A DNA stretch of 64,000 nucleotides. Origin: Cryobacterium luteum (GTDB lineage Bacteria > Actinomycetota > Actinomycetes > Actinomycetales > Microbacteriaceae). The DNA lies in the NCBI RefSeq assembly GCF_900110125.1, contig NZ_FOCN01000010.1, positions 1 through 64,000 of the forward strand. The letters run 5' to 3'. The notes below the pieces were generated by a model. The model was not told where the DNA came from, ran no database searches, and worked only from the letters and a program-made list of their open reading frames with translations. Positions within the stretch are counted from its first letter, which is position 1. Every line of letters begins with the position of its first letter. A program made the position numbers and the translations under genes. Shown piece by piece: positions 10,091 to 18,528 of this stretch.

Positions 10091-10585
10091 TTCAATGAGT
10101 TGCCAGGTTGTGCCCTCGTCGGCTGAGACCCAGCCCTCCCACTTGTAGCTGTCCGGAGTGATGGCCGTGAAGTTCCAGCGGATCGGGCGACCGTCGGTGC
10201 GCGTGCCCTCCTGCCGCACGCCGTGGCGGTACGGGGTCGCAATGAGTTGGCAGTATTCGCCGAGTACCGGCGCGAAGTAGCTGACCCGCCAGGCGCCGGC
10301 GAACGGGTCGTAGACGCGCACGGTGGTGGCGACGGTTTCAAATCCCGACGGATGCGTCGTGCTCGCGACGACCTCGATGTCTTGCACCGCCCGACCGTCG
10401 AGGATGAATTCGACCATCCAGACGAAATCGCGTTCGATCCATTCGCCCGTGGTCTCATCGAGCCGAGTGCCTTTCGCGGCCCAGGAGCCGACCATCTGGC
10501 CGAAGCGGTGCATGCGCCCCGGGTAGGCCGGCGTGGGACCGTGCGCGATGAGCGCCTCGTCGAATCGGGTGGGCATGGAGGTCAT
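10064..10585 (-). CDS. DUF1579-like calycin-type hypothetical protein
   Basis: The 173-residue soluble protein is rich in Trp and aromatic strands (GSWAAKGTRLDETTGEW, near 33-49; KWEGWVSADEGTTWQ, near 149-163). It alternates strands as in small ligand-binding beta barrels (DUF1579/calycin-like). No catalytic motif is visible. A second ATG three codons in is an equally good start. The last codons overlap the hairpin shared with the upstream convergent gene. Function is unknown. Confidence 0.7.
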   Translation of the reverse strand: MTSMPTRFDEALIAHGPTPAYPGRMHRFGQMVGSWAAKGTRLDETTGEWIERDFVWMVEFILDGRAVQDIEVVASTTHPSGFETVATTVRVYDPFAGAWRVSYFAPVLGEYCQLIATPYRHGVRQEGTRTDGRPIRWNFTAITPDSYKWEGWVSADEGTTWQLIEHTEATRIR

Positions 10586-10675
10586 ACCCAGATTTTACCC
10601 GACGGAAGGTTACCTTCGATGTACTGCGTTTGCTCGGCTTGCCGGCATCCGCTATACCCGGTGAAGGTGCGCGGG

Positions 10676-11257
10676 TCAGCGCTCGATCGTGGTGCGGTGA
10701 AAGTTCTGGAATGAGCGCGACGCCGTCGGGCCGCGCTGGCCCTGATAGCGGGAGCCGTACTCGCTCGAGCCGTACGGTTTCTCGGCCGGCGAGCTGAGCT
10801 GAAAGAAGCACAGCTGGCCAATCTTCATGCCGGGCCACAGCTTGATCGGCAGGGTCGCGACATTGCTGAGCTCGAGCGTGACGTGGCCGGAGAACCCGGG
10901 GTCGATGAAGCCGGCGGTCGAGTGGGTGAGCAGGCCGAGGCGACCGAGCGAACTCTTGCCCTCGAGCCGCGCCGCCACATTGTCGGGCAGGGTGACCTGC
11001 TCGTAGGTGGCACCGAGCACGAACTCGCCCGGGTGCAGAATGAACGGCTCGTCGGGCTTGGTCTCGATGAGGTGGGTCAGTTCGGGCTGGTCCTCGGCCG
11101 GATCGATGTAGGCGTACTTGTGGTTGTCGAACAGCCGAAACAGGCGGTCGAGGCGCACGTCAATGCTCGACGGCTGGATCATGGCGGGGTCGAGCGGCTC
11201 CAAACCGATTCGTCCAGCGTCGAGTTCAGCCTTGATATCACGATCGGAGAGCAGCAC
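10676..11257 (-). CDS. dcd: dCTP deaminase
   Basis: The 193-residue enzyme converts dCTP to dUTP; in several actinobacteria the same active site continues to dUMP. Motifs are PSSIDVRLD (29-37), the nucleotide loop [10 protein letters not shown] (100-109), and [18 protein letters not shown] (112-129) with the presumed catalytic Glu129. The C-terminal [11 protein letters not shown] (about 171-181) is the lid over the triphosphate. Length is normal. It is transcribed away from the tRNA-Gly gene. Whether it is mono- or bifunctional cannot be settled by eye. Confidence 0.96.
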   Translation of the reverse strand: MLLSDRDIKAELDAGRIGLEPLDPAMIQPSSIDVRLDRLFRLFDNHKYAYIDPAEDQPELTHLIETKPDEPFILHPGEFVLGATYEQVTLPDNVAARLEGKSSLGRLGLLTHSTAGFIDPGFSGHVTLELSNVATLPIKLWPGMKIGQLCFFQLSSPAEKPYGSSEYGSRYQGQRGPTASRSFQNFHRTTIER

Positions 11258-11327
11258 GATGCCAGCCTAGCCGTGAGGGCTTGATATGCTGGCACGGTTC
11301 CGGTTGTTGTTCAGTCACAGCGGGCGC

Positions 11328-11398
11328 GCGGATGTAGTTCAATGGTAGAACTTCAGCTTCCCAAGCTGATAGCGCGGGTTCGATTCCCGTCATCCGCT
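11328..11398 (+). tRNA. tRNA-Gly (anticodon CCC)
   Basis: The full cloverleaf can be folded by hand. The acceptor is GCGGATG/CATCCGC, the D stem GTTC/GAAC, and the anticodon stem TCAGC/GCTGA with loop TTCCCAA (anticodon CCC at 11360-11362). The T stem GCGGG/CCCGT has the loop TTCGATT. The discriminator base is T and no CCA is encoded, so it depends on the CCA-adding enzyme also present in this window. Confidence 0.97.
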
Positions 11399-12151
11399 CC
11401 CTGCCGGCCCGGTCGCAGGTGTCAGTTCTCACGGTAATCAAGACTTTAATCATTCATACCGAGACTGCTTTTCGAATCCGCAATGGCTTCGGCGTACGTC
11501 CAGGGCCGCCTGTGGCCGGAAGGTGATCCCTGTGTCACGGGGAAGGCCTGGGCCAAAGCTTCGAAAGTACGCACGGCGATGCACGCTTGTCGTCGGCAAC
11601 CACCGAACCGCCTGTCGCATTCGCTTCGGTAGATGGCAGCGTTTGCATCCTCAGTTGATCGACAAGCTCCCGGTCAAGTCAGATCGGCGGCCACGACGAC
11701 GTTTCCCCATGCGCCCTGACAAAGCTATGCCGCGCTCGTATAGAGCGCACGGAAAACCGCATTCTGCAGCCACTTCGTGAGGTTTGCACTGTCCGCGTAC
11801 TCCTCGAACAACTGAGTTTCGTCCCTAACGAGATCGAACATGACCTTGCCGAGGGCGTCGACCATCGCGACTTCTGCCCCGGGCAGATCACAATTCGAGA
11901 AGCCGGAGCACGTGACCGTCATCGACGCCCGGCAGTTTGCGGCGCTGGCTCCTGAATCTTCCCGATGTCCTCGAGCTGCCCGATCTCGAAGAACTGGTGG
12001 CCAACATCGACGACCCGGCAACGTGGGAAGCGCGGCCGACGAGCGCCCACGACGACGTCATGGCCCGGTTCAGGGCTCTCGACGCGAGCAAAGGGACCGG
12101 GGAGAACAACGGATGTCGTCTCCCCGGCCCGTATTGCGGCCTGCGAAGTAG
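11399..12151. other. Gene-poor stretch with decayed coding remnants
   Basis: No intact gene is recognisable in these 750 bases. On the minus strand, 11725 to about 11920 reads like a protein tail (FDLVRDETQLFEEYADSAN ... WLQNAVFRALYTSAA) with no sensible start. It vaguely recalls the C-terminus of helicase/restriction-type proteins. On the plus strand, 11937-12115 contains LPDVLELPDLEELVANIDDP, out of frame with what precedes it. Both look like truncated or frameshifted remnants. The parental families cannot be named with confidence. Confidence 0.4.
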
Positions 12152-12925
12152 TTACTTCGTCGGCTCGGTGACGGTGTTGCTCTGCAGGGTGACCGCGGTC
12201 TGCGCCAGCAGGCGGCCGTTGATCGATGCGCCGGTGTTCATCGCGATCATGGTCTTGCTCAGGATGGTGCCCTCGAAGTGGGCGGTGGTGCCGAGAGTCA
12301 CGGCGCCGGCTGTCTGCCAGAACACGTTCTTGGCCTGAACGCCGCCCACGAGGGTTACGTTCTTGGCCGGCGCCTGGTCGATGTTGCCGGAGATCTGGAA
12401 GACGAAGACGTCGTTCGGACCACCGGAGAGTTTGACGTCGCTGGAGAGTGAAACGTCGGTGCTCCACGTGTAGAGGCCTGGTACGAGGGTGCGTCCGCCG
12501 ATCTCGCCGGCACCGAGGTTGACAAAGTCGGGGTTCACGCGCCCGGCCGCATCCGTGTATGCGATGCCCATGTCGCCGATGGCGCTCGTGAGCAGCGTGG
12601 CATCCGTGACCTTGCACGGCGGGCCTGCGGCGTCAACCGAAAAGATCGTGCCGGTCACCTCCGGGCAGGTCAGCAAGATGGCGGCACCGCTGATCGGGCT
12701 CGCCCCGACGTTGCCGGTGACGGCGGATGAGGGGACATCCGTCACCCCGGTCTTGGACAGGATTGCGAAGGTGCCGGCAACGCCGAGGGCGACGGGCGCC
12801 TGGGGGAGCGGGCCCGCGGCGGCTGCTCCGCCGAAGCCGGCGCTGCCGACTCCGACCACTGCGACGGCCAGCAGGGCAGCCAGAAGTCGTTTGCGCGGGT
12901 TGGATCGATGCTGGAATTGGGTCAT
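12152..12925 (-). CDS. Secreted DUF3494 ice-binding protein
   Basis: The 257-residue protein has a Sec signal peptide (basic start with NPRKR, hydrophobic core near 14-36, Ala-rich cleavage region). A single DUF3494 domain follows, about residues 45-253. Family hallmarks are GVAGTFAILSKTGVTDVP, VTGNVGASPISG, the ISGNIDQAP strand and VFWQTAGAVTLGTTAHFEGTIL-type turns. In this fold a triangular beta-solenoid presents a flat Thr/Ala face that binds ice, and secreted forms inhibit recrystallisation or structure brine. There is no anchor, so it should be released. The start has a GAGAGGGAAG ribosome site. Placement in a decayed region suggests acquisition by transfer. Confidence 0.92.
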   Translation of the reverse strand: MTQFQHRSNPRKRLLAALLAVAVVGVGSAGFGGAAAAGPLPQAPVALGVAGTFAILSKTGVTDVPSSAVTGNVGASPISGAAILLTCPEVTGTIFSVDAAGPPCKVTDATLLTSAIGDMGIAYTDAAGRVNPDFVNLGAGEIGGRTLVPGLYTWSTDVSLSSDVKLSGGPNDVFVFQISGNIDQAPAKNVTLVGGVQAKNVFWQTAGAVTLGTTAHFEGTILSKTMIAMNTGASINGRLLAQTAVTLQSNTVTEPTK

Positions 12926-13802
12926 GGTGTCTTCCCTCTCAATGGACGCGCAGGATGTAGATCTGGGCAGGGCCGCGGTGGGCGCGGTCTCCGATGTTGC
13001 ACATCGGGTATCTAAGCGTTGGCCAACTGCTCCCCTGGCCTAATCCACCCAAAAAAGAGAGCCCCCGGTCCCACGCTCAACAGGCGTCCACCACGCACAC
13101 ATGTGCACGCCCCACGGGACCGGTTCCAACGAATCGAATCTGTCTACCCCAACAGTAGGGGGTACCTTATTCGCCCAGCATCCAGCAAGGAGTCGTATTC
13201 TCCCAACGTTCATGTGGGCCAGACACGCCTCGTAGGTTGAGCCTGTCGATGCCCCTCCCGCCGCCGAAGGTCGAGCCCGGCTATACCTGCCGCATGGGCA
13301 CCACGCTCGGCCTCACGCCCGCGCTCTGGCGCGACAGCTCCGACTGATCGAGGCTTTCAACGAGTCCATGCGCGAGCCGCTCGCCAAAACGGCTGGCGAC
13401 ATTGTCCCGGCGAGCGAAGCGGCCGAGTTCGCCGAGCTGCCTGTATTTTTCGAAGTCGTTTGCATAACAGCCCCTGAGTTTTCGGGCTTGTGCAGACGAA
13501 TGTGAACCCATGACATGGCGATGGAGTGCCGGGCTCAAGCACTCCCGGTTCCGTCTCGGAGCAGTGTGGAGCGGCGGATTCGGGCGCTAAATCCGGTGGA
13601 GGTGGGCCGGCGCCGGGGAAGTCCGGATGCGGCGCGGTCGTTGCAGTCAGCCGGCGCCGTGCCGGCCAGACGCCCACCGGCCGGGGAATTGAAGTAAGTT
13701 CGTCGCTGGCCGGCGCGAGCTGTGCAGGCGAGTGTGAACATTTGTGCTTGTGCCGACGTCGGCATAGTTGTGCACACGACTTCGAAAAATGACAGGCGCC
13801 TC
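12926..13802. other. Non-coding or decayed region upstream of the ice-binding gene
   Basis: No convincing gene is seen in these ~880 bases. The first 100 hold the leader of the ice-binding gene. On the plus strand, about 13290-13460 reads as a plausible but startless coding fragment (RLIEAFNESMREPLAKTAGD then EFAELPVFFE) just after a fragment in another frame (GTTLGLTPALWRDSSD, stop). That looks like a broken gene. From 13442 to 13792 there are inverted and direct repeats, described separately. Confidence 0.4.
13442..13792. repeat. Inverted-repeat-bounded 350-bp segment (MITE-like?)
   Basis: ATTTTTCGAAGTCGT (13445-13459) is repeated in perfect inverted orientation at 13776-13790. Flanking bases are also partly conserved (TGT...TTTGCATAAC against TGT...GTGCACAAC). 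Inside, TGTGCAGACGAATGTGAAC (13489-13507) recurs as a direct copy with 17 of 19 matches at 13721-13739. Nothing between them looks coding. A small non-autonomous element is one explanation; paired regulator sites are another. Confidence 0.45.
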
Positions 13803-14324
13803 TTAGTCAGCGCCCACGTCGTGCCGATGGTGCACGATGTCGTGCAGAAAGTACGCGCCGAAAGTCGCCACGGTGAACGACGGCCCGTCGCTGCGGCGGG
13901 CGGTGCGCTGGCGGGCATCCGCTGGTACGGCGGCGAAACTCTCGGCCACGCTTGAAGCGGCTGCCACGAGCTCGCGTCCCACGGTCTGCGGATCCTGTAA
14001 GTCGTACCGCTCCGCGATCGCCGTGGCGTCCTGGTCCCAGTTCGCCAGCAACGGGTCGTCGTCGTCGAGGATGAGGCGCAGGCGCTCGTCGAACAGGCGA
14101 CAGACATCACGCACGTGAGCCGCGTATTCGAGGGCTGACCAGGTGTGATCGTTCGGACGCACCGCAGCATCCGTTTGCGTCAGCACGCCCGGCCAGGTTG
14201 CGGCGTTCGCGCGGATCAGGCGCGGCAGGCTCTCGAAGTCCACCTCGTTCGCCCGAAATCCACAGGCGGGGCAGGGGCGTTCGAGCACCCAGGTCCAGTC
14301 AGACGTGTCAGGAATAATTGGCAT
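13803..14324 (-). CDS. DinB-like / mycothiol-dependent-type four-helix protein
   Basis: The 173-residue protein has the helical DinB layout. An N-terminal CPACGF (about 18-23) precedes a helix with HTWSALEYAAHVRDV (about 60-74), where the histidine in AAHV would be the first metal ligand. A C-terminal HDIVHHRHDV supplies the rest. Actinobacterial members include mycothiol S-transferases; this assignment rests on fold-level similarity. The Cys pair at the start is unusual and could bind zinc. An in-frame GTG at 14396 would add 24 atypical residues, so I choose the ATG. Confidence 0.75.
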   Translation of the reverse strand: MPIIPDTSDWTWVLERPCPACGFRANEVDFESLPRLIRANAATWPGVLTQTDAAVRPNDHTWSALEYAAHVRDVCRLFDERLRLILDDDDPLLANWDQDATAIAERYDLQDPQTVGRELVAAASSVAESFAAVPADARQRTARRSDGPSFTVATFGAYFLHDIVHHRHDVGAD

Positions 14325-14444
14325 GGCTTCATGGTAACAACCGCGATTTGGCGCGCAGTCGGCCGATGGCGCGGCCGTCGTAGACGAACGCGCCACCCGG
14401 GCGCCGAAGCGACTACCGGGCGGCGCGTCGAAGCCAGGTCGGGC

Positions 14445-15710
14445 TTAGCGTTTGCTGATCTTCCAGATGCCGTCAGCGAGCGCCTTGTCGGGGTGCTGCA
14501 CGCTCAGGAAGAGCTCCTTCGGGTTCTTTCCAAAGTAGATGCCGGTCGTCTCGGCGCCCTGATCCGTCAGCGAAGCGAAGAGCTCAACGTTGATGGAGTT
14601 GCCGACCGTATTGGCGCGCGTGCTGGCCCGGTAGACATCGCTGAAGCTGTTGTCTTCGACGATCCACAGGGCGCCATCGGGGCCCTCCGCCAGGTTGTCG
14701 GGGTTGTTGAATCCCGTGATTCCGGCGGCCTGGTTCTCGACCGGCACGTTGACCCCAGCCTGCACGAAGGTGCTGAGCATGCTCTTTTTCAAATCGATGG
14801 CGATGACGCGGTCTTCCGAGGTGTTGGCCACGTAGAGCGTGTGGTCGATGATCTCGACGTCTTCGGGGCGACCGAATTCGGTCGCGACGACCGCGTTCGA
14901 CGCGACGTCGGCATCCATTTCGACCTGGTTCTGATCGAGGGCCACCCAACTGAAGGCCCCGACCTTGTTCGCGAAGGTGCCCGCGTTCCAGAGCTGGTCG
15001 GCATTGGCCAGCCCGGTCAGCTTGAGCGCGTAGAGCTGGCCCGCCGCGAGGTTGCCCTTCTGGGTGGGTACGAACTTGTAGATCGAGCCACCGTTGAGCT
15101 CGTCGATGACGTAGACGTTGCCGTCTTTGTCTACGTCGATGCCTTCGTGGCGCAACACGCCGAGCGCGATTCGCTCTTCGATCTTGACGACCTTGGTGAG
15201 GTCCTTCTTATCGAAGAACAGCTCGTAGACCTTGCCGCCCGCCGTCTCTTCGGTGATCAGCAGGCTGCCCCACGGCGTCCAGCGGATGCCATCCAGCCGA
15301 TTCCAGTCGGCCCGTTGGGCGATGACCGAGGTTGTCCCGGTCTTCAAATCGGTGACAGCCACAGCGCCGTTCGCGCCAACCTCGTAGGTGTTGTATAGGT
15401 AGCGTCCGGCTTCGCGGCCGGTCTCATTCTGAGTATTCATGTCGTGCAGGTCATCGACGCCGGGGTAAACGTCGAGCACGGTCTCGTCTTTCACCAGGGT
15501 CTGCGTGAAACCGGCCGGAACCAGGTACGGCACGGTCCAGTCGCTGCTGGCCTGGCCGTAGGCGGATGCGGCGAGGGGCTCGAAGGCGAACGGGCCCTGA
15601 GCGTGGTCGCCGGGACCCGCCGTAGGGCCGGCCGGATCTGCGTGGGCGGCACTGCCGAGGCTGAGCAGCAGGGAGACGAATACAGCGCCAGTTGCAATCT
15701 TCTTGATCAT
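14445..15710 (-). CDS. Secreted PhoX/DUF839-like beta-propeller protein
   Basis: The 421-residue protein has a clear Sec signal peptide (about 1-24, cleavage after AHA). The body is a repeated-strand propeller with RLDGIRWTPWGSLLITEET (about 138-156), RHEGIDVDKDGNVYVIDE (about 187-204) and FNNPDNLAEGPDGALWIVED (about 329-348). These loops recur in PhoX-type and DUF839 proteins, where they help bind calcium. Phosphatase activity is plausible but not shown. With the ice-binding protein it makes two exported proteins in one accessory block. Confidence 0.75.
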   Translation of the reverse strand: MIKKIATGAVFVSLLLSLGSAAHADPAGPTAGPGDHAQGPFAFEPLAASAYGQASSDWTVPYLVPAGFTQTLVKDETVLDVYPGVDDLHDMNTQNETGREAGRYLYNTYEVGANGAVAVTDLKTGTTSVIAQRADWNRLDGIRWTPWGSLLITEETAGGKVYELFFDKKDLTKVVKIEERIALGVLRHEGIDVDKDGNVYVIDELNGGSIYKFVPTQKGNLAAGQLYALKLTGLANADQLWNAGTFANKVGAFSWVALDQNQVEMDADVASNAVVATEFGRPEDVEIIDHTLYVANTSEDRVIAIDLKKSMLSTFVQAGVNVPVENQAAGITGFNNPDNLAEGPDGALWIVEDNSFSDVYRASTRANTVGNSINVELFASLTDQGAETTGIYFGKNPKELFLSVQHPDKALADGIWKISKR

Positions 15711-15864
15711 GTTAATCTTTCTGAGTCGACGGCTGAGAACTCCTCCAGAGTATTTGTCGTGGGTGAACAGTCAGCAACGCTCATCCCACGTTTTGGTGAC
15801 CATCCCGGCGTGTCCATTTCGGCGCCGAAGCCAGCTAGCGTTGTCACCAAGCACAAGGAGAGTG

Positions 15865-16761
15865 ATGACGGTACTCATTGCCGGATGCGGCGACCTCGGC
15901 ACCGAGGTGGGGCTGCGATTCGCGCGCCTGGGGCACCCTGTGGTCGGGCTGCGCCGCAACGCGAGTGTGCTCCCGCCAGAGATCTGCGGCCAAGCCGTTG
16001 ACCTCAGCGTGACGAAGCCCGTCATCCCGCTCGACACCGACTTCGTCGTCATCGCCATCTCCGCCGGCAGCCCCACCATCGACGCCTATCGCGCCGCATA
16101 CCTCGACGGCCTGCGCAACCTGCTCGACGCCCTCGCCTCTCACGACGAGACCAGCGCCGCCGTCACACCCCGCCGCGTGCTGCTGGTGTCGTCCACGGCT
16201 GTCTATGACGTCAACGACGGCAGCCGGGTTGACGAGCAAACCCCTGCGAATCCCAGGCCGGGCACCGATTCCATCGTGCTTGAAGCCGAGCGGATGCTGC
16301 ACCAGCGTCTCCCCGCCGCCACCGTGCTGCGCCTGGCCGGCGTCTACGGACCCGGCCGGGAACGCCTGATCCAGCAGGTGCGAGACGGCGCCCAGCTCTC
16401 CACCCAGTCACGCCACACCAACCGCATACACCGGGACGACGCAGCCGCCGCGATTGTTCACCTGCTGCTGCGCCCGGAACAGCCCGCACCGCTCTATCTG
16501 GGTGTCGACAATGCCCCGGTGCCGGCCAACGAGGTCCTGACCTTTCTCGCCGCCGAGCTCGGCCTGCCTGAGCCAACCCTCAAGCCTGAGGCGACGCCGC
16601 AGCCGACGCCGAGCAAGCCAGCATCGCGCGAAAGCCAGCGCGGCGGTGACAAACTCCTCAGCAACCAGCTCCTGCTGCGGACCGGATTCACCTTCAGCTA
16701 CCCGAGCTATCGCGAGGGCTACCGGGCTCTACTGGCCGGAGTCGGAACCCGCCACCCCTAA
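15865..16761 (+). CDS. NAD(P)-dependent epimerase/SDR protein (YeeZ-like)
   Basis: This 298-residue extended short-chain dehydrogenase starts with the dinucleotide motif VLIAGCGDLGTEVG (residues 3-16). RVLLVSSTAVY (about 108-118) and a downstream VYGPGR complete the core, but the usual YxxxK is not obvious. That is typical of atypical SDR5/YeeZ-like members. AAGGAG lies just before the start, and a GTG one codon earlier is a possible alternative. The substrate is unknown. The gene seems monocistronic. Confidence 0.8.
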   Translation: MTVLIAGCGDLGTEVGLRFARLGHPVVGLRRNASVLPPEICGQAVDLSVTKPVIPLDTDFVVIAISAGSPTIDAYRAAYLDGLRNLLDALASHDETSAAVTPRRVLLVSSTAVYDVNDGSRVDEQTPANPRPGTDSIVLEAERMLHQRLPAATVLRLAGVYGPGRERLIQQVRDGAQLSTQSRHTNRIHRDDAAAAIVHLLLRPEQPAPLYLGVDNAPVPANEVLTFLAAELGLPEPTLKPEATPQPTPSKPASRESQRGGDKLLSNQLLLRTGFTFSYPSYREGYRALLAGVGTRHP

Positions 16762-17002
16762 TCGTTCGACGAGGAGGACGGCCCGGCCAGGCTCGGTTCG
16801 GCGTTATTGGATCGATTGAATCGTTCCAGCGGACCGGCCGCAATCGCGGCGGCGGCCAGCATCCGCTATTCGAGATTTCAATCGAACTCCCCTCTGCGTG
16901 CCATTGACGATGAGCACGCAGACGGATAGGTTCACGCGAGCGGCAGTACGCCGTCATCCATCGCTGACGTCCTGACAGCACGAACAACGGAAAGGCAGTC
17001 TC

Positions 17003-17266
17003 ATGAGTTTCCTCGGATTCCTCTTGCTCGGTCTCATCGCCGGCGCCATTGCAAAAGCAATCTTGCCCGGTCGCCAAGGCGGGGGATGGTTTATCACCCT
17101 GCTTCTGGGAGTCGTCGGCGCACTACTCGGCGGCTGGCTCGGCGGGCTCCTGTTCAACGTGAACCTGCAGGAGTTCTTCTCGGTGACCACCTGGATTCTC
17201 GCCATCGTCGGGGCGCTCATCGTGCTCCTCATCTACGGCGCGATCACGAACCGCCGCAAAGCCTGA
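17003..17266 (+). CDS. GlsB/YeaQ/YmgE family stress membrane protein
   Basis: The 87-residue protein consists almost entirely of three hydrophobic helices with glycine zippers (GLIAGAIAKAILPG and LLGVVGALLGGWLGG). GRQGG forms the cytosolic turn. It belongs to the transglycosylase-associated-protein group, which is induced by general or envelope stress in many bacteria; molecular function is unknown. A strong hairpin follows the gene. Confidence 0.9.
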   Translation: MSFLGFLLLGLIAGAIAKAILPGRQGGGWFITLLLGVVGALLGGWLGGLLFNVNLQEFFSVTTWILAIVGALIVLLIYGAITNRRKA

Positions 17267-17280
17267 CCCACCAGCAGACA

Positions 17281-17317
17281 GCAGCGCGGCACCCAGACGG
17301 GTGCCGCGCTGATTTGT
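17281..17317 (+). terminator. Strong hairpin after the GlsB-like gene
   Basis: CAGCGCGGCACCC (17282-17294) pairs perfectly with GGGTGCCGCGCTG (17299-17311) around AGAC and is followed by ATTTGT. The 13-bp GC stem makes termination likely even though the T tract is short. Confidence 0.75.
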
Positions 17318-17450
17318 GTCCATTTTGGCAGACCTGTCGCCACCCGCTCGGGGAACATCAGGGCCACAATTAGTACCAATCCGAAGCAGATGGAGCTCCG
17401 AATACAAAGCAACCACGGGTTAGCCGTGAATCACCTAGGAGGCACCTGAA

Positions 17451-17861
17451 ATGCGCACATCACCCAATCGCCTGATCGCCACCGTCTTCGGCGCGGTCTA
17501 CGTTCTCGTCGGACTACTCGGCTTCGCCGTCACCGGCAGCGTCGGATTCATCGCCACAGAAGGCGGATTACTCCTCGGCATTTTCGAGGTTAACCCGCTG
17601 CACAACGTCGCGCACCTCTTGATCGGCGCAGCCCTGCTGATCGCCGGACTCTCCAACGCCATGGCTGCCAAAGCCACGAACACGACGATCGGTGCCGTGT
17701 ATCTGCTGCTTGGCATCGTCGGTTTCTTCATCGCGAGCACCTCATTGAATATCCTGGCGCTCAACACCGCTGACCACTTTCTGCACCTCGCCAGCGCGAT
17801 CGTGCTCCTCGGGGTCGGCCTGACCGCTGACAAGACAATTCGCAGCCACGCGACGGTCTAA
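17451..17861 (+). CDS. DUF4383 family membrane protein
   Basis: The 136-residue protein has four membrane helices and the family pattern of a Gly-rich first helix (VFGAVYVLVGLLGF) and the sequence NPLHNVAHLLIGAALL (about 48-63). A second loop follows with NTADHFLHLASAIVLLG. DUF4383 proteins are common in actinobacteria and have no established role. It has an AGGAGG ribosome site and is followed by another membrane protein on the same strand 48 bp later. Confidence 0.9.
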   Translation: MRTSPNRLIATVFGAVYVLVGLLGFAVTGSVGFIATEGGLLLGIFEVNPLHNVAHLLIGAALLIAGLSNAMAAKATNTTIGAVYLLLGIVGFFIASTSLNILALNTADHFLHLASAIVLLGVGLTADKTIRSHATV

Positions 17862-17909
17862 GCAAACCCCCACTCCATCCCTTCGCAGCAGGTTTATCCC
17901 AGGAGCATC

Positions 17910-18491
17910 ATGTCCCCGGTTCTTCGCATCTGGCTCGGCTTCGCCGCACTCGGCGCCGCCCTGATCCACCTGGCCGTTGGCGTGACCGCTCCGCTTCCCC
18001 TGTCGGTTCTCCTGGTCGGGTTCGGCATCGCTGAACTCGGCTGGGGAATCGCCACCCTCGCCGCGGGCCGCGTCATCGCGCCCCGCGTCGTCGTGGGCGC
18101 AGCCCTCATCCCGGTCTTCATCTGGGGATCGACCGCCGCCCTTGGCAGCGGTCTCGGCGTCACGAGCGCGCAGACCGGCCTGCCGTTGTATCCGATGGCC
18201 GTGTCGTCTCTGTTCAACATTTTTCTGGCCGCCACGGTGGCCATTGCACTGCGTCGCGCATCGCATGGGATCCCTACACCCGTCGGTGCCGCTGGGGCCG
18301 GTGAACTGCGTGCAGCAACACCCGGTGGCTGGCGTTTTCTCACCGGCCTCGTCGTTGGAGGCTTTCTGCTCTCGGCACTCACCACCCCGGCCCTCGCCGC
18401 CACCGAGGTCGGTTCCCACGCGGTACCCCACGGTTCGCACGGAGTGACGCAGGTCACCGAGCCTGACCCAGGCTCCCACGGGGCACACTAG
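17910..18491 (+). CDS. Membrane protein with His-rich tail
   Basis: The 193-residue protein has four to five membrane helices through residue ~160. A short extracytoplasmic or cytoplasmic tail follows, holding five histidines spaced in Ser/Gly (SHAVPHGSHG ... GSHGAH). No family is recognised by eye. The gene follows the DUF4383 gene and may share its transcript. The tail could bind Cu or Zn ions; this is inference from composition only. Confidence 0.7.
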   Translation: MSPVLRIWLGFAALGAALIHLAVGVTAPLPLSVLLVGFGIAELGWGIATLAAGRVIAPRVVVGAALIPVFIWGSTAALGSGLGVTSAQTGLPLYPMAVSSLFNIFLAATVAIALRRASHGIPTPVGAAGAGELRAATPGGWRFLTGLVVGGFLLSALTTPALAATEVGSHAVPHGSHGVTQVTEPDPGSHGAH

Positions 18492-18528
18492 AGTCCCTCG
18501 CGAAACACTCGGCCCCGGTCGATCTGCC

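Noticed and set aside
11523-11780. 85-codon plus-strand frame after the tRNA
   Set aside because: Arg/Pro-rich product, no ribosome site, no recognisable motif.
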